Below are positions 55,027 through 64,000 of a DNA stretch of 64,000 bases, in pieces. The stretch is from Arthonia radiata (Eukaryota; Ascomycota; Arthoniomycetes; Arthoniales; Arthoniaceae): assembly GCA_002989075.1 (NCBI GenBank), contig PSQN01000017.1, positions 1,054,001-1,118,000 of the forward strand, given 5' to 3'. The notes beneath the pieces are model-generated. The model saw nothing but the letters and a program-made list of their open reading frames with translations, did not search any database and was not told the origin of the DNA. The position numbers were made by a program, and so were the translations under genes. The stretch's first letter is position 1; each line of letters opens with the position of its first letter.

Positions 55027-57525
55027 TTGCATTCTGCATCAGAGCATGGAGTACGGATTGCACATTGCAGACGGCTCAAATGGAGGCATAAGCGGAACAA
55101 AGTCGACGATAACCATGGCTATGCTGTTGTCATAAAAGTGGTCTCCGGCGTTCAGTGATCTTGGAGGCTTTTTGACGTTCAATCATTCCGCAGAGCAATT
55201 GTGTTGAATACCCATGTCTTGTTTGCCACTGAGTAAGGCAGTCTTGATCTAACGGACTCATCAATCGCCTATTCGTATGTACTGAGTACTTGAAGAATGA
55301 CACAATTTCCACTCCCACCAAATGTCCCACGTATCCATTGTCGCCGTCGACTCCATTGAACGTAGTGTTACTCGCTTATCTGGGACTAGCCTGCCAAGAG
55401 AATACGCGCCTTCCTTGAATGTCACTCCGATCTCTTTCAGCCCCTGTTTGTCACCTCTGCTCTTTTACCATTTACTACGTTTGCCTACACGGCTTGAGCA
55501 AAGCTTCGTTACAGCGAAACCAATAGCAGCTCGTCGGCATTTTTACTCGCCGTGTCTATACACGGTTCACACTCTCACCCTCCTGCTAATTCTATTGCGT
55601 GCTGTGTATCAGAAGCACGGCCCAATGCCTGTATATGAGCCTTTTCGCAAGGCATCTCGGTCACGTTCCTTGCCTTTGAGGACGGGAAGACTGTCAAGCT
55701 ATTCCAAGCCCTTTATTGAAAAGGATTGGCTAATGTCGCTGATCATATGGTATTTCCAAGTATGACTCGCCGCGGACCTTCCAGAACTCTGGGTGGGTTC
55801 TCAGCTCATCCATCTACTGTCGCATGGATAGCGGAACAGGACGTGATGCATTCGATCACCTGCATGTGCCAGGGTCCCCTAGACATGCACATGCCAGACA
55901 CACACATCCACTCTTCTTCCAATAAAAGCTTAGTCTCCGATATCCGTGCAAGACTTGGCAATGACCAGGACGCCTAGTCTTAAAATACAGCGATCTGAAC
56001 GATTCTGGTGCTGAAAGGCATACGGTTGTATCTAGACGAGGAAGCCACCTGTGCATGCATAAATACCTCACATGATCGGTCAAATTTGGATACGGGTTCA
56101 GTATAGACATCATCAGCAAGAGCACCAAACTTTTCGAGTCAATTGAGCGGGTGTATCAGGGTTGTGATGTTCAAGCTGCACCCTGTACAGCAGTGGCGAA
56201 TATCGGGTATGCTGTCCCAGACTGGACGCGGACGGCATTGCTCATTGCTCATGCCCGCATGTCTATTGGATCCGCCACTCCATCGGCACCAAGCTGAATC
56301 GTTCTGTGTACAGTCGCTCTACAGTCATCGCTCACACCAGCAGTGCACACCGAGCCGCTGTAGCGGTGAAGACGCACTGCGTCCAGAAGTGACGGCAAAA
56401 ACCCCAGCCGTGGCAAACCTTGAAACGCTTACAAGATTTACGCAACCAGCTTTCCTACCGCTCACCTACCCTGAGAGTGAAGGTGAACGCATGATTAGCC
56501 GCGTCATCACGTTCTTGCACGTGGTCATGCATGGCCCTTATCTCAAACGACCATCGCCGATATGACTGGAGAGTCTCCCCACTCTACTTTTACTTCCCGT
56601 TTGATGGCGTAGTCGCCGGGTTTCTCGCAGATCACGGGTCGGGAGAGCGCCTGGGAAAGAGGCGTGGTTGTTTCGTCAAGTATCTGAACGTCAAGTCGGC
56701 AAAGTTCCCACGCGATTTGTTTTTCTCTGCCTGATCATCCAGCGGATGCATTGCACTATTCGGCAGACTATAATTTCTGGGGTTAAAAGACTGTCGCGGT
56801 CATTCACCTGAATTATTTCAGCTGGGCCTTGCGGAATCGTAATGGAGCAGTGCACATCGAAGCACTGGGTATAAATGACGCAATAAACTCGTTTGAACTA
56901 ATACAAGGCAACGAATTGTGCACCAATTGCTAGGACTTTTATGAGGAAACACCATAAAGTTCAGGCTGAGCCTGCTTGCTTGGGAAACCTCGAACGAACG
57001 CTAATGCGTTTCTATAATCCTACGACGGCGACTACGATCTGTCGATCAACGCCGCCTAGTCATTTGGATTGCAAATAGTGCGCAGTAGGTAGTGCTGCCA
57101 TTGCCTGTAGGCTGTTAGTCTGTATCGGCTTGATTGTTGAAGGACCAATATTAGTGTTCTCGAAGCGAAGTAACTATGCGTATTTACTGTGGTATCTGCC
57201 TTATGGTCTCTTCACCACTTTAAGAGAGGCAGCGAAGCAGAAGACTCTACATACACGATGGTTCCACTTAGCAACTACTCACTCGACATGGGAGGAGTAC
57301 TGCTGGCGACGAGCGCAAGGCACCCAAGCATTTCCAAGACTCGCATCGGCCACTAAGCCGCGTTAGGATGAGGCTCTGGAAAAACAGCGCTAATTCTTCA
57401 GCCACGCCATTTTCCTGCGCTGTACATAATCAATCTGATTGTCAGCCGTCCATCTGTTCTTTGGGGACATGATCAGCTCGACCTGCTTTGGGGGTCGAAC
57501 TGGAGGTGTGTGAGGCGCCGGCGCA
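55027..57525. other. 2.5-kb gene-free region
   Basis: A 147-codon ATG ORF (55322-55765) and several shorter ones have no motif, codon bias or splice support. No feature is claimed. Confidence 0.4.
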
Positions 57526-59280
57526 ATGAGGCGTACAGCATTGCGAAATTGCGGGCATTTTTCAAAGCTAGCCAATCAGAGTCATACAAGGCCTCTGAAC
57601 TTTGCTAGCACTGTTCGGCCCACTTTCCAAACCCAAGTGAATGGGCAGCGCCAAAGATGGGCATCGACCAGTGCAACAGCATCTCCAGCGTCACATTCAG
57701 GCAAAACGCCATGGGGCGTGACCGCGGCTGCGTCTCTGGTTGCTTTCGTTGTCGGCCTCGCTATTGAAGGCAGATGGAGCCGACGGCCAGAGACTCCGTC
57801 CAAGTCAAAGGCGGCGACGAATGTGATCGCTGCAGCTAAAGAGACAGCTGATCAGAGTCAAAAGAAAAGCGAAAACAAGCAAGTAGAGGAAAAGGACGCT
57901 TCGACCGGAAGCAAGTCCGAAGATGGTTCTGTTACATCAACAGACGCGTCCAAGGACAAAGACCAAGCTGCCAGCCAGACCACCAAGGACGCCGATGGTA
58001 AAGATGATACAGCAGACGAAGACAAGATTGTTAAGCCCGAGCTTAGCGAGCATGACGCAAAGGGCTGGCGCGAGTTCGCGGAGATGGTGCATGAGAAGTA
58101 CGGTGAGAAGGCAGAAGCTCTGAAGAAGTTGACGTCGGAGCATGCGGAAGTTACTGCGGACCGAGACGATACAAAACAGCGGCTTGACTGGACGAAGATC
58201 GATTCGCAGCGCAACGCTGAGTTCTTTTTTGAGAACTTGGCCCGCAAAGACGTCAACAGGGGCATGATCAGGGACGACGAGATCGTCCGGGCGTTCCCAT
58301 TGAGCCCGCCGGAAGGGCTGTTCGAGGAGGAGATCACGCCCACGATCATACGCGTCTTGGACGACAAAGACATGACGCGGTCTGTTATTATTCAGCTTGA
58401 TGGCAAGGCGCCGAGTGGGAATGAGGAGCAGGCTGATAAGCAGTGGGACTACGTCTACGACTGGGTTAGCGATTTGACCAAACTTATTCAACAGTCTGGT
58501 CAAGTGAGTGAGGAAAGCTTCTGGACGCTGCTATTCAGCGAAGGCTGGTACAAGTGCGGCTTCCCCGCATATTCTTTCCCCACCAGAGACCCAAAGTTTC
58601 CGTCAGCTGAAGTCAAGGCGATGGTGGAGCGCTTGAAGAAGACATCGGATTCTGGCATGGAAAGATACCGCGTGATGTCTGACAAGAGTCATCTGCGACC
58701 TTTTTCGGACAGACTGGGCAACTGCGCTACAACGGCCACAGTATATCCGGGCAATCTCGACAACGAGGGCAAGCCTCGCAAGGTACAAGTCTTGGTCGAC
58801 ACTGGCGCAGAGCTGACTATCATTGCTGAACGCCACGTCCCCAAAGATCTCAAGCCTCTGCATACCTACCCAATCACGGTTTCTGGATTTGGTGGCGGCT
58901 CTGATACGCTTAATAAGCGCGTCCAGCTGCGGATGAAGCTCCATGGCGACGATGAAGATAAAGGTATTGACGTTGTGACGACAGCATACGTGATGGAGAA
59001 GACGGCGTCTGGGCTTGGTGTTGAGCTCGGGACAGATGTGATGAAGCCGTTGGGACCGACGATCGACATTCAGAAGAGCGTGATGCGTGTGCAGCACGAG
59101 GACGGCAATGTCTATGAGACGCCTATCATTTATCTGAAGGAAGATGACAAGATTAAAGAGCCGACGCCGCAGATTGGTGACTCGTCTGCTTCTGATACAG
59201 CTCCTCCAGAGGTTAAGAATGAGCCGCAGCAGGCTGAGGAGAATGAGCAAAAATCGGACAACGAGCAGCCGCCGAAGTGA
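57526..59280 (+). CDS. predicted mitochondrial membrane protein with retropepsin-like aspartic protease domain
   Basis: Single intact exon, 584 aa. The N terminus (MRRTALRNCGHFSKLANQSH, RWASTSATASPAS) looks like a mitochondrial presequence. One membrane segment covers about 63-80 (WGVTAAASLVAFVVGLAI). A Lys/Asp/Glu/Ser-rich linker and a charged helical part (GWREFAEMVHEKYGEKAEAL) follow to about 230. A middle globular region (EEITPTIIRVLDDKDMTRSV, SFWTLLFSEGWYKCGFPAYS) is unknown to me. At about 415-525 lies a single-chain aspartic protease-like domain: active-site motif VLVDTGAELTII (Asp425-Thr-Gly-Ala), a flap-like Gly-rich stretch (VSGFGGGSD), and the second motif ELGTDVMKPLGPTIDI with Gly502. 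The C-terminal tail is acidic and disordered. This is a host gene; proteolytic activity is inferred only. Confidence 0.75.
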   Translation: MRRTALRNCGHFSKLANQSHTRPLNFASTVRPTFQTQVNGQRQRWASTSATASPASHSGKTPWGVTAAASLVAFVVGLAIEGRWSRRPETPSKSKAATNVIAAAKETADQSQKKSENKQVEEKDASTGSKSEDGSVTSTDASKDKDQAASQTTKDADGKDDTADEDKIVKPELSEHDAKGWREFAEMVHEKYGEKAEALKKLTSEHAEVTADRDDTKQRLDWTKIDSQRNAEFFFENLARKDVNRGMIRDDEIVRAFPLSPPEGLFEEEITPTIIRVLDDKDMTRSVIIQLDGKAPSGNEEQADKQWDYVYDWVSDLTKLIQQSGQVSEESFWTLLFSEGWYKCGFPAYSFPTRDPKFPSAEVKAMVERLKKTSDSGMERYRVMSDKSHLRPFSDRLGNCATTATVYPGNLDNEGKPRKVQVLVDTGAELTIIAERHVPKDLKPLHTYPITVSGFGGGSDTLNKRVQLRMKLHGDDEDKGIDVVTTAYVMEKTASGLGVELGTDVMKPLGPTIDIQKSVMRVQHEDGNVYETPIIYLKEDDKIKEPTPQIGDSSASDTAPPEVKNEPQQAEENEQKSDNEQPPK

Positions 59281-59824
59281 GACGCAATATTGTTTCCAGC
59301 AGATGCCTTCATGGTCGACTTCTGGAAAGCATGCATTCCTTGCTGCACAGGGCGACAGTCCGCCGGCTGAGATCGATACTACCGCTTGGATGCACAGTGT
59401 ATCACAACGTGCGAGAAGGCTGGCTCGGTCCCCAGTCGCATCTCATATAACACTATCTCACCACGGTAGTACGTTTGGATTCGAACAACCTCCGTATGGA
59501 ATAATGACTTTGTCTGAACCTCGTGGCCATCAAAAGGGGTGGTGCCACTCAAGGTGTCTCATGAGACATCGTAAAACTCGCTGAGAGTGATGGTTTGACA
59601 CTGTGCAGCTGAGTTGGTAGCGCTGTAAAGGCAAGATATACAAGACTAGATATAAGCAATCTGACCTCCACATGACTGTTTCCGCAGGTTCGTTTCTTTA
59701 CATGAGAGGTTACTGACATTCAGCACTGTCATTAAGAGTCTGTTCTATTTTCTTCTACACATTCACTTCCAGGGTAGCAAGGTCACCTCCTTTTCTTCTC
59801 CTCACGGCCACCACCACGCACGAT
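59281..59824. other. intergenic spacer
   Basis: Between the retropepsin-like gene and the next small ORF. No supported feature. Confidence 0.4.
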
Positions 59825-60022
59825 ATGCCGCTTCAAATGCAGATCCAAGGGTACGCCGCGGACGGCACACCGCAGTGCAAGCTTGAGCGCAACAATGACA
59901 CTCTACGGGCACCAGTCATTGATCGAAGCGACTCACTGATCGAGGTTGGTCGGCCACGCGCTGGGCCACAGCCTGTCAGTCTGGTCGAACCTGATGTAAG
60001 CACGGCAGCTGACGCTTCTTAG
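59825..60022 (+). CDS. small orphan ORF, 65 aa
   Basis: Starts MPLQMQIQGYAADGTPQCKL after a pyrimidine-rich leader. It is polar, with no membrane segment or known motif. Near its end a good donor (GTAAGC at 59996) could splice to AATCACAG (about 65 nt on), replacing the last residues with LGSVRAYSRF and a short tail. The coding status is uncertain. Confidence 0.35.
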   Translation: MPLQMQIQGYAADGTPQCKLERNNDTLRAPVIDRSDSLIEVGRPRAGPQPVSLVEPDVSTAADAS

Positions 60023-60813
60023 TCTTACCAGATACCAAGAACACTGATTTTAAATCACAGCTTGGCAGTGTTAGAGCCTACAGTAGATTTACATTACATA
60101 CTTACACTCGTTGTTGAATATGATCACAACCTTACAGCGCTGCTTGTCCTCTTTCGCGATCTGAGTCGGAAAATCTCATCGTCGAGGATATAAATTGACA
60201 TGAGAGCCCGTTTGAGCTTTCGAGTGACCATTCCCATTCACATACATCCCCACGCACAAAAGTACGCCTCATGCAGCACGGTTTGCTGCAGCATTATAAG
60301 ACGCTAAACGCTAGCGTACCAAGCAAAGTCCGCAATCATGCAACTCTTCGCAGAGAGTACGATTAATTATGTGCATACCTGACTGGCATGCGCTCCCACC
60401 AAATTTTGACAAAAAGCTCGATTCTGATGTTTACAAAACCACAGCGTTGGTGTGGCGGACACTGCAGAGATTTTGTCGTTTTGCTGGACGAGGCTAGTCT
60501 ATACCAAGCCTAGCGTCTGGTCTTCACCAGCTTTGTAGCAAGGGCAGCACAACTTCATGGATCCTCAACCAATTTTGCTAAAACTACCGGGCGACATCGC
60601 TAAGGTCGAACTTTTATGCTGATTCCGAAAAACGAGGATGCATGATAGTGGTGTTGCTGTGGAAAGAAGGGCAGGCGTTTTGTCAATTCTGCGCCATTTG
60701 TGCGCTAGAGAGCGATTGGTCTTAGCGTGGCATACAATCTTGGCATCCAAAGCGTCCCTCCACAGTCACCAGCAATACGGGACCGCGCAAGGACATAACA
60801 TCAAGCCTCCGAA
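60023..60813. other. intergenic region upstream of XAP5 gene
   Basis: About 0.8 kb without a recognised feature. Confidence 0.4.
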
Positions 60814-61848
60814 ATGATGAAACGCTTCAACAAAAGCGGCGCTTCCTCGATTCTCACCGCAGATGATGACACCAACCCGGCGGCTCCCTCCGCCAACCCT
60901 ATGAAACGTGAGCAGCACTTTGACACCGGCTCTGCTTCTGAAGATCGTGTCTCATCACTACAGGACAGATCAAGCGATGTAGTCTCTCATGCGCCGAAGA
61001 AGCGGAAGATAAAAGCGAAGGCGCCTTCGAAACTTTCTTTTGGGGTTGATGAGGAGGAGTATGAGGATGCTCGACCCATGTCCCGTCGCGAGATGAAGGG
61101 TCCCACGCCCGGAGTAGGTTCCAGCAGAGACGCTGCCACAGACGACAGCAGCTCAGAGCGACCACGAAACCGCGTCGGCGCAAACAAGCTCGCGGGCTTC
61201 GCCCCCAAGGCAATCACGAAGCATGCGCTGAAGCAGGAAGCACAGCAGCGAGACGCTCTGCGCGAGGAGTTCAGGAAGAAGCAGGAGCTCGTAAAACAGA
61301 CGAGCATTGAAATACCCTTCGTGTTCTTCGAGGGCACGAACACGGTCACCAGCAGAGTAAAGCTGAAGAAAGGCGACACGATTGACGCGCTGCTGTCCGG
61401 CGCGCAGAAGATACTGGTGAAGGAGGATTACAAGAAGTGGGTGCATCTGAAGCTGGATGATTTGATGCTGGTGAGAGGGGGGGTTATGATTCCGCATGTG
61501 AGTGTGCTGTACTATTGTGGTGGTTGATGGGGTTGGGCTAATGTGTGACAGTATCTGACGGTGCATTACTTCATTCTTAAGGGCACGAAGGGACCCCAGG
61601 GACCGCTGTTTGACTTTTCGTCGGAGCCGCCGGGGCAGATGGAGGGAGATGCGTCTGATGAGGAGCTGGAGGGCGCGAGGCATGATCCGAATTTGACGAA
61701 GACTGTGGATGTGAAGTGGTATAAGGAGCATAAGCATATTTATCCGTGCAATATTTGGGAGTGGTTTGATCCGCATGAGCCTTTGAAGGATTATGGGTAT
61801 GCGAAGACGGCACGAAGGGATGCACATGGTAACTCTTTTTTCGCATGA
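60814..61848 (+). CDS. XAP5/FAM50 family nuclear protein
   Basis: Exons 60814-61497 and 61552-61848 (54-nt intron) give 326 aa. XAP5 (FAM50 in animals, XCT in plants) is a nuclear protein tied to spliceosome function and gene regulation. The N-terminal third is Ser-rich with a nuclear-localisation-type cluster (APKKRKIKAKAPSKLSF) and an acidic/Arg region. A helical part (KQEAQQRDALREEFRKKQEL) leads into the conserved domain: EIPFVFFEGTNTVTSRVKLK, KKGDTIDALLSGAQKIL, then across the splice VMIPHYLTVHYFILKG, and the family end VDVKWYKEHKHIYPCNIWEW. Length and motif order fit the family. Confidence 0.93.
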
Positions 61849-62070
61849 CAACAGGAAGCGTGGTTTGGTTTGTGTATATCGATATGATTGTATTTAATTA
61901 CCAGCTCATCAATGCCAGCTCCTGAAGTCTTTTTTACACATGAGGCCTTGCGCGAAGGCGAAGATGGTTCTCTATGTGAATCCATGCGTTGAATCCATGC
62001 GCACCCGGATTTCCTCCAAAACGCTGCGCTGCGTATGGTCAATCCAAAGCCCATTCCAGATTTCACGTCC

Positions 62071-62919
62071 TCACGGCCCCCGCCAAAGCCCATACCTCCC
62101 ATACGGAAACTCCTCCAAACTCCCCACCAACACCGCCCACCCATCATTCACCCTCCCCGGCGTCGCCGGCACATCCTCACTCTTCAACTCCTCCACCGGC
62201 TGCATCTCCCCCTTGAATTCCCCCATCAACCCCGCCAACACCTCCTTCTCCTTCCCTTCATACTCTTTCAACAACAACGGATGCGGACACCACACCACCT
62301 GCATGCCCGCCCGTCTCCCGGCCTCCACTCCCGGCACCGAATCCTCAAACACGAGACACTCAGCAGGCTTGATATCGCCTTTCTCGCCACGGTCTTCCCT
62401 GGCTTGATTCACCGTCTTCAGCGCTAGTAAATAGATATCCGGCGCCGGCTTCCCCCGCCCCTTGGGCACGCGCTCATCGTCACCCGTGATCCGATTCACC
62501 TCCGGGAACACACTAAACAACTCACCCAGATGCTCCGTCTTTAATCGAAAATTCGCACGATTACTACTCGTCGCCAGCGCCAGCTCCGCCTTTCCATCTC
62601 CCTTCAACTTCCTCAGCAGCTCCGGGACGCCCGGCAACGGCTTCGTGGTGGGGAAATACTGTTGCTGCATGGCCGCTATCTGCGCCGTGATGTCTTCGCT
62701 CGAACACGGCAGCTGCGCCCATTCCTGGAATATGCGGCCGGCTTCGGGGCCGGGGCGCCCCTGGAGCTGCGCTTTGATGCGCCAGGGGAGGTCGGGCTTG
62801 TGGTATTTGCGGAGGATGGCGTTGGTGCAGAGGGTGTAGAGGTCTTCGGAGTCGATGAGGAGGCCGTCCATGTCGAAGAGGCAGGCGCGGATCGGTGGGG
62901 GTGGGGTGGGGGTGGTCAT
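62071..62919 (-). CDS. HAD-like hydrolase of the GS1/HDHD1 group
   Basis: Single exon, 282 aa. HAD motif I is ACLFDMDGLLIDSED with Asp16 and Asp18. A four-helix cap follows (LQGRPGPEAGRIFQEWAQL). Motif II is LALATSSN, motif III has Lys in RGKPAPDIYLLAL, and motif IV is CLVFEDSVPGVEAGRRAGMQ. This is the beta-phosphoglucomutase-like subfamily, in which the closest eukaryotic group includes pseudouridine-5'-phosphatase (HDHD1/GS1). The substrate is not fixed by sequence. The coding strand runs from C-rich at the 5' end to G-rich at the 3' end. Confidence 0.92.
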   Translation of the reverse strand: MTTPTPPPPIRACLFDMDGLLIDSEDLYTLCTNAILRKYHKPDLPWRIKAQLQGRPGPEAGRIFQEWAQLPCSSEDITAQIAAMQQQYFPTTKPLPGVPELLRKLKGDGKAELALATSSNRANFRLKTEHLGELFSVFPEVNRITGDDERVPKGRGKPAPDIYLLALKTVNQAREDRGEKGDIKPAECLVFEDSVPGVEAGRRAGMQVVWCPHPLLLKEYEGKEKEVLAGLMGEFKGEMQPVEELKSEDVPATPGRVNDGWAVLVGSLEEFPYGRYGLWRGP

Positions 62920-63301
62920 TGTGAAGTGCGTGACTATGGTGTGTATAATTCTCGAGTCGTCGATGCTATTGCGTACTTCTTTGGTTGAGTTGCGCGTCCG
63001 AAATTCTTTATTTATGTGCGATGGCTGCGTTTGTACGATGACGCTCTAGCATTTGACTTTTGCTCTGACGGCGATGGACTAGTATGTTTACCTGTCTTAT
63101 CTTAATATACTTCTTCTCCTTGTCATGTTACGATAGCAGGTCTATGTCACTATGCTAATTCAAAAGCTCTCTGCGACATGCATAGAAAAAGCAGGCACAG
63201 CCGACACACCATTGAAGAAAGTAGACGCGGCGGATAGCGACCGCGGAGGCGCTCCGACAGAACACCTCGGACTTTATTTGATAAATATACATTCACTAAT
63301 A
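62920..63301. promoter_or_regulatory. divergent spacer with TATA element
   Basis: Between the HAD gene (-) and a small plus-strand gene. ATAAATATA near 63279-63287 lies about 20 bp before the proposed start. Confidence 0.4.
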
Positions 63302-63581
63302 ATGTTTCCGGTTTCGACTGTCACGGTCGTATGGAAGGAAGATCCGCATTCTCCGAAAGCGCAACGAATAACAACCCTAACACGTGCCCAGGCGATCCGC
63401 ATGGTGTAAGTTTGCTCGCTCGGGTAACCAGCGACGACGGACTTGCCTGAGATTCTCAGTATTCCCCAGTCTGGCAACAGAGCAAGGGGCTAAGAACCAT
63501 GTGGAGGCGACTCTGGATTACACGGTTGGGGCGTTTGCGACGACGGAGAACGGCGGTTTCGACCTTTTTGCTTTTTGTTAA
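63302..63581 (+). CDS. small spliced orphan protein, 71 aa
   Basis: Exons 63302-63405 and 63470-63581 joined across a 64-nt intron with a perfect GTAAGT donor and TTCCCCAG acceptor. The joined reading is MFPVSTVTVVWKEDPHSPKA, RITTLTRAQAIRMV, then LATEQGAKNHVEATLDYTVG and AFATTENGGFDLFAFC. The frame and a protein-like exon 2 are recovered only with this acceptor. An in-frame ATG 150 nt upstream (63152) would add 50 residues. No family is recognised. The single cysteine is the last residue. Confidence 0.5.
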
Positions 63582-63812
63582 GCCTGGTGTCTATCTATTG
63601 CAAATAACATGGCGGTTCAAGTGCGAGAAGAAGCGCACACGTGGTGGGACGTGTCGACTTTTTTGAGCGTTCTCACACAAAGAGCGAGCGAGATATTAGT
63701 CACCGACCGCATTGGCGTTCAACGCTTAGTACCACAAGCGTGTGCTAAGACGGATGGATCATGTATTCATCAATAATGCTATGAGAAACACACGCTAAGT
63801 CCCCGTTGTGCC

Positions 63813-64000
63813 TTACTTCTTCTCCTCGCTGTTTCCATGCCCAAGGTGTTTGAAGCGCTCCTCGAGGTCTTGCATGGGGTGAAGTCCGTGGTGCTGCGGT
63901 TCGGGCTGTGCAGTTCCAGCAGTCGCCGTGGTACTTTGTCCTCCAACCTGGCTCTCCGCCCTCTTAGTAAAACCAGAGAGTAGATGTTTCTGATGCTCAT
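63813..64000 (-). CDS. C-terminal part of a gene running off the right edge
   Basis: A frame with no ATG is open from the window edge to a TAA at 63813. Its end is hydrophilic: KHLLSGFTKRAESQVGGQST, then Ala/Thr/Pro/His-rich sequence and DLEERFKHLGHGNSEEKK. Composition and the charged end look like a real C terminus rather than a random frame. A second open frame with ATG exists here, so the choice is tentative. No family recognised. Confidence 0.4.
   Translation of the reverse strand, partial: EHQKHLLSGFTKRAESQVGGQSTTATAGTAQPEPQHHGLHPMQDLEERFKHLGHGNSEEKK

Noticed and set aside
55322-55765. 147-codon ATG ORF in the 2.5-kb spacer
   Set aside because: No motif, no bias like that of neighbouring genes, no splice-supported extension.
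59461-59495. GGATTCGAAC resembling a tRNA T-loop on the minus strand
   Set aside because: No acceptor stem pairing or D and anticodon arms could be found around it.

Overview
This window is nuclear DNA of a filamentous ascomycete (Pezizomycotina), most likely a Dothideomycete. The evidence is short GT-AG introns (mostly 44-64 nt, often with a CTGAC or CTAAC branch site), long gene-poor spacers, and fungal-specific families: a Git3-type GPCR, a DUF3176 membrane protein, a CBM18-GH16 cell-wall protein, Mdv1 and She9/Mdm33. The left edge also carries a LINE degraded in the style of RIP (repeat-induced point mutation). The species assignment is inference. Exon boundaries were read by hand from splice signals and reading-frame continuity.

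Layout. 1-3030: 5'-truncated, RIP-degraded Tad1-like LINE on the minus strand. 3-7.7 kb: sparse, with one uncharacterised protein and one small secreted protein. 7.8-22.8 kb: dense housekeeping block holding Rieske protein RIP1, BCP1, a CBM18-GH16 secreted protein, U2 snRNP A' (LEA1), an aldo-keto reductase, chorismate mutase (ARO7), MDV1, ALG3 and an EIF1AD-like protein. 23-29.2 kb: DUF3176 membrane protein, MFS transporter and a secreted Ala/Pro-rich protein. 29.2-36 kb: gene-poor, with a same-strand series of four very small unrecognised ORFs. 36-51.5 kb: unknown membrane protein, mitochondrial uS12, TOM20, a HAD phosphatase, SHE9/MDM33, PP2A catalytic subunit, EXO84, PI31, UCH-family ubiquitin hydrolase and a Git3-type GPCR. 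53.5-64 kb: C2H2 transcription factor, a mitochondrial-type protein with a retropepsin-like domain, XAP5/FAM50, a HAD hydrolase, a small spliced orphan gene and the end of another gene at the right edge.

There is no biosynthetic cluster or operon. Two themes recur. Mitochondrial function is represented by RIP1, MDV1, uS12m, TOM20, SHE9 and the retropepsin-like protein. Divergent pairs share short promoters: uS12m/TOM20, HAD/SHE9, PI31/UCH and ARO7/MDV1. The most interesting items are the retropepsin-like mitochondrial protein (57.5-59.3 kb), the array of tiny orphan ORFs with hydrophobic tails (32.8-35.7 kb), and a recurrent intragenic switch from C-rich to G-rich coding strand in about nine genes. 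I found no tRNA, rRNA or CRISPR array.
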